Source of the DNA: Erwinia sp.
GTDB taxonomy: Bacteria > Pseudomonadota > Gammaproteobacteria > Enterobacterales > Enterobacteriaceae
DNA length: 64,000 nucleotides
Direction: 5' to 3'
Assembly (NCBI GenBank): GCA_964016415.1
Contig: OZ024666.1
Location: 1,531,310-1,595,309, forward strand
The stretch's first letter is position 1. Every line of letters starts with the position of its first letter. Below, piece after piece: positions 63,106 to 64,000 of the stretch. Both the position numbers and the translations under genes were made by a program. A model generated the notes under the pieces. The model did not search any database and had not been told where the DNA came from. It was given only the letters and a program-made list of their open reading frames with translations.

Positions 63106-64000
63106 ATGCTGCGAACACTCCGCGTAATCTTAGACTTCTTACATCGTCGTCAAAGACAGTTTTTTCCTTTTCTGCAATTTAATAGCCTGATGAGTTTTTT
63201 CCTGTTGTTTTGCATCACTTTTTGCGCGGTACAAACAGCCAGCCTGGTATTTTTTAATCAACACGTTACCACTATAGGCACATCACTCAATCAGGCGACC
63301 CATCTCAGAGAGCAACTCGCCTTGCTGGAAAAAGCCAGAATTGAGTTATTGAATGCCAGTGATAACAGCCATCGTGCTGGTATCTATCTGATGCAAGATA
63401 AACAAAGTGGTTCCGTTGACAGTTGGAAAAGTCTCGCCGCCACCGCACGCCAGTCACTCAGCAATGCTCAGGGGCTTTTTGAACAATATCATGCTGCACC
63501 TGACAGCCCTCTGGCACAAGGATTCACACTTCTCTCTGGTGGATTACAAGAGCAGCTTTCTGGCATCGAAAAGAACGATACTGATGTTTTTTTCATGGTA
63601 CCGATGCAAGCTTTTCAGCAACAATTTAATAGTGCCTGGTTAAATGAGTTAACAACGTATAATCAAGATCTTACCTTAGCTAACCAGGTTACACTCCAAC
63701 TCCTTGGGCAGAGTCGCAATACTGCCGTATTCATCACTTTGATTCTGATTGCATTATTACTGACAGACTCAGTGCTGATGGTACGAGGATTACTGATCCC
63801 TCTGCGTCAGGCCAATGCCTCCCTGAATAAAATTGCTAAAGGTAATTTAATGGAGTAGGTGTCATCAACGCGTTATCGGTTGAAGGAAACGCATATGCTT
63901 TTCCGTTCGATTGCTGCGATGCGTATAGGAATACGTCAGATCATTGCTGATATCACTGCCGTTGCCGACAGTATTGCAACCGGCACGGAAAAGATGGAGC
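63106..64000 (+). pseudogene. Methyl-accepting chemotaxis protein, in-frame TAG, runs off the window
   Basis: Codons 1-250 give a chemoreceptor N-terminus: TM1 at about 27-50, a periplasmic four-helix sensor at about 51-205 and TM2 at about 206-230. The beginning of HAMP (NASLNKIAKGNLME) follows. A TAG at 63856-63858 then ends the frame. The same frame continues beyond it with HAMP/adaptor-like sequence (LFRSIAAMRIGIRQIIADI and SIATGTEKME) to the window edge. One substitution, perhaps CAG to TAG, explains it. The signalling domain would be cut off, so the receptor is inactive unless the stop is read through. The ligand is not predictable. Confidence 0.8.

Overview
The window is chromosomal DNA from a gammaproteobacterium of the order Enterobacterales. 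The gene order is almost that of Escherichia coli in two long blocks. The sequences, such as an intact efeUOB and a phn transporter beside it, suggest the Erwinia/Pantoea side of the order; this is an impression from memory, not a search result. Most genes are intact housekeeping genes, but several accessory genes are freshly broken: phnD and a second phnE by single in-frame stops, ydiV by a homopolymer frameshift, a chemoreceptor by an in-frame stop, and dcyD and nemA cut at an insertion sequence. That pattern fits a recently host-associated or otherwise specialised lineage in early gene decay.

Layout. Positions 1-5,400 hold a 5'-partial A+T-rich regulator, hemB, a CPA1-type Na+/H+ antiporter, an EamA exporter, ycdY and tRNA-Ser(GGA). 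A 650-base stretch without a recognisable gene follows, then a small DUF2628 membrane protein. Positions 6,597-10,272 (minus) are a decaying phosphonate ABC transporter (phnC-phnD-phnE1-phnE2). Positions 10,519-21,052 are phoH, the Fur-box-controlled efeUOB iron/haem system and the divergent putP/putA proline genes. Positions 21,121-23,662 are the cystine importer tcyJLN plus a dcyD stub, ending at an IS3-family element (23,663-24,908). On the other side of the element lies a nemA gene missing its first codons. No target duplication is visible, so the IS marks a chromosomal junction.

From nemA to the end the order follows the E. coli 36-39 minute region with omissions: nemA, gloA, rnt, grxD, mepH, ynhF, purR, cfa, ribE, mdtK, three tRNA-Val(GAC), pykF, lpp, sufABCDSE, ydiJ, ydiK, selO, ydiV (broken), nlpC, btuDEC, ihfA, pheTS with the pheM leader, rplT, rpmI, infC (ATT start), thrS, ydiY, yniB, hxpB and a broken chemoreceptor. 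E. coli genes not seen at their expected places include lhr, sodB/ydhP, punR/punC, ldtE, menI and the ydiL-aroH stretch.

Together the window covers translation (thrS, infC, rpmI, rplT, pheST and four tRNAs), iron and Fe-S homeostasis (efeUOB, suf, grxD), envelope maintenance (lpp, mepH, nlpC, cfa), proline and cystine use, and vitamin B12 uptake. I found no clearly new multi-gene system. The items most worth a second look are the IS rearrangement junction, the ydiV poly-T frameshift, a Fur box with terminator-like hairpins in the sufA-ydiJ gap that could be a small RNA gene, the two-HTH regulator at the left edge, and a cysteine-rich DUF1289-like extension in front of ydiK.
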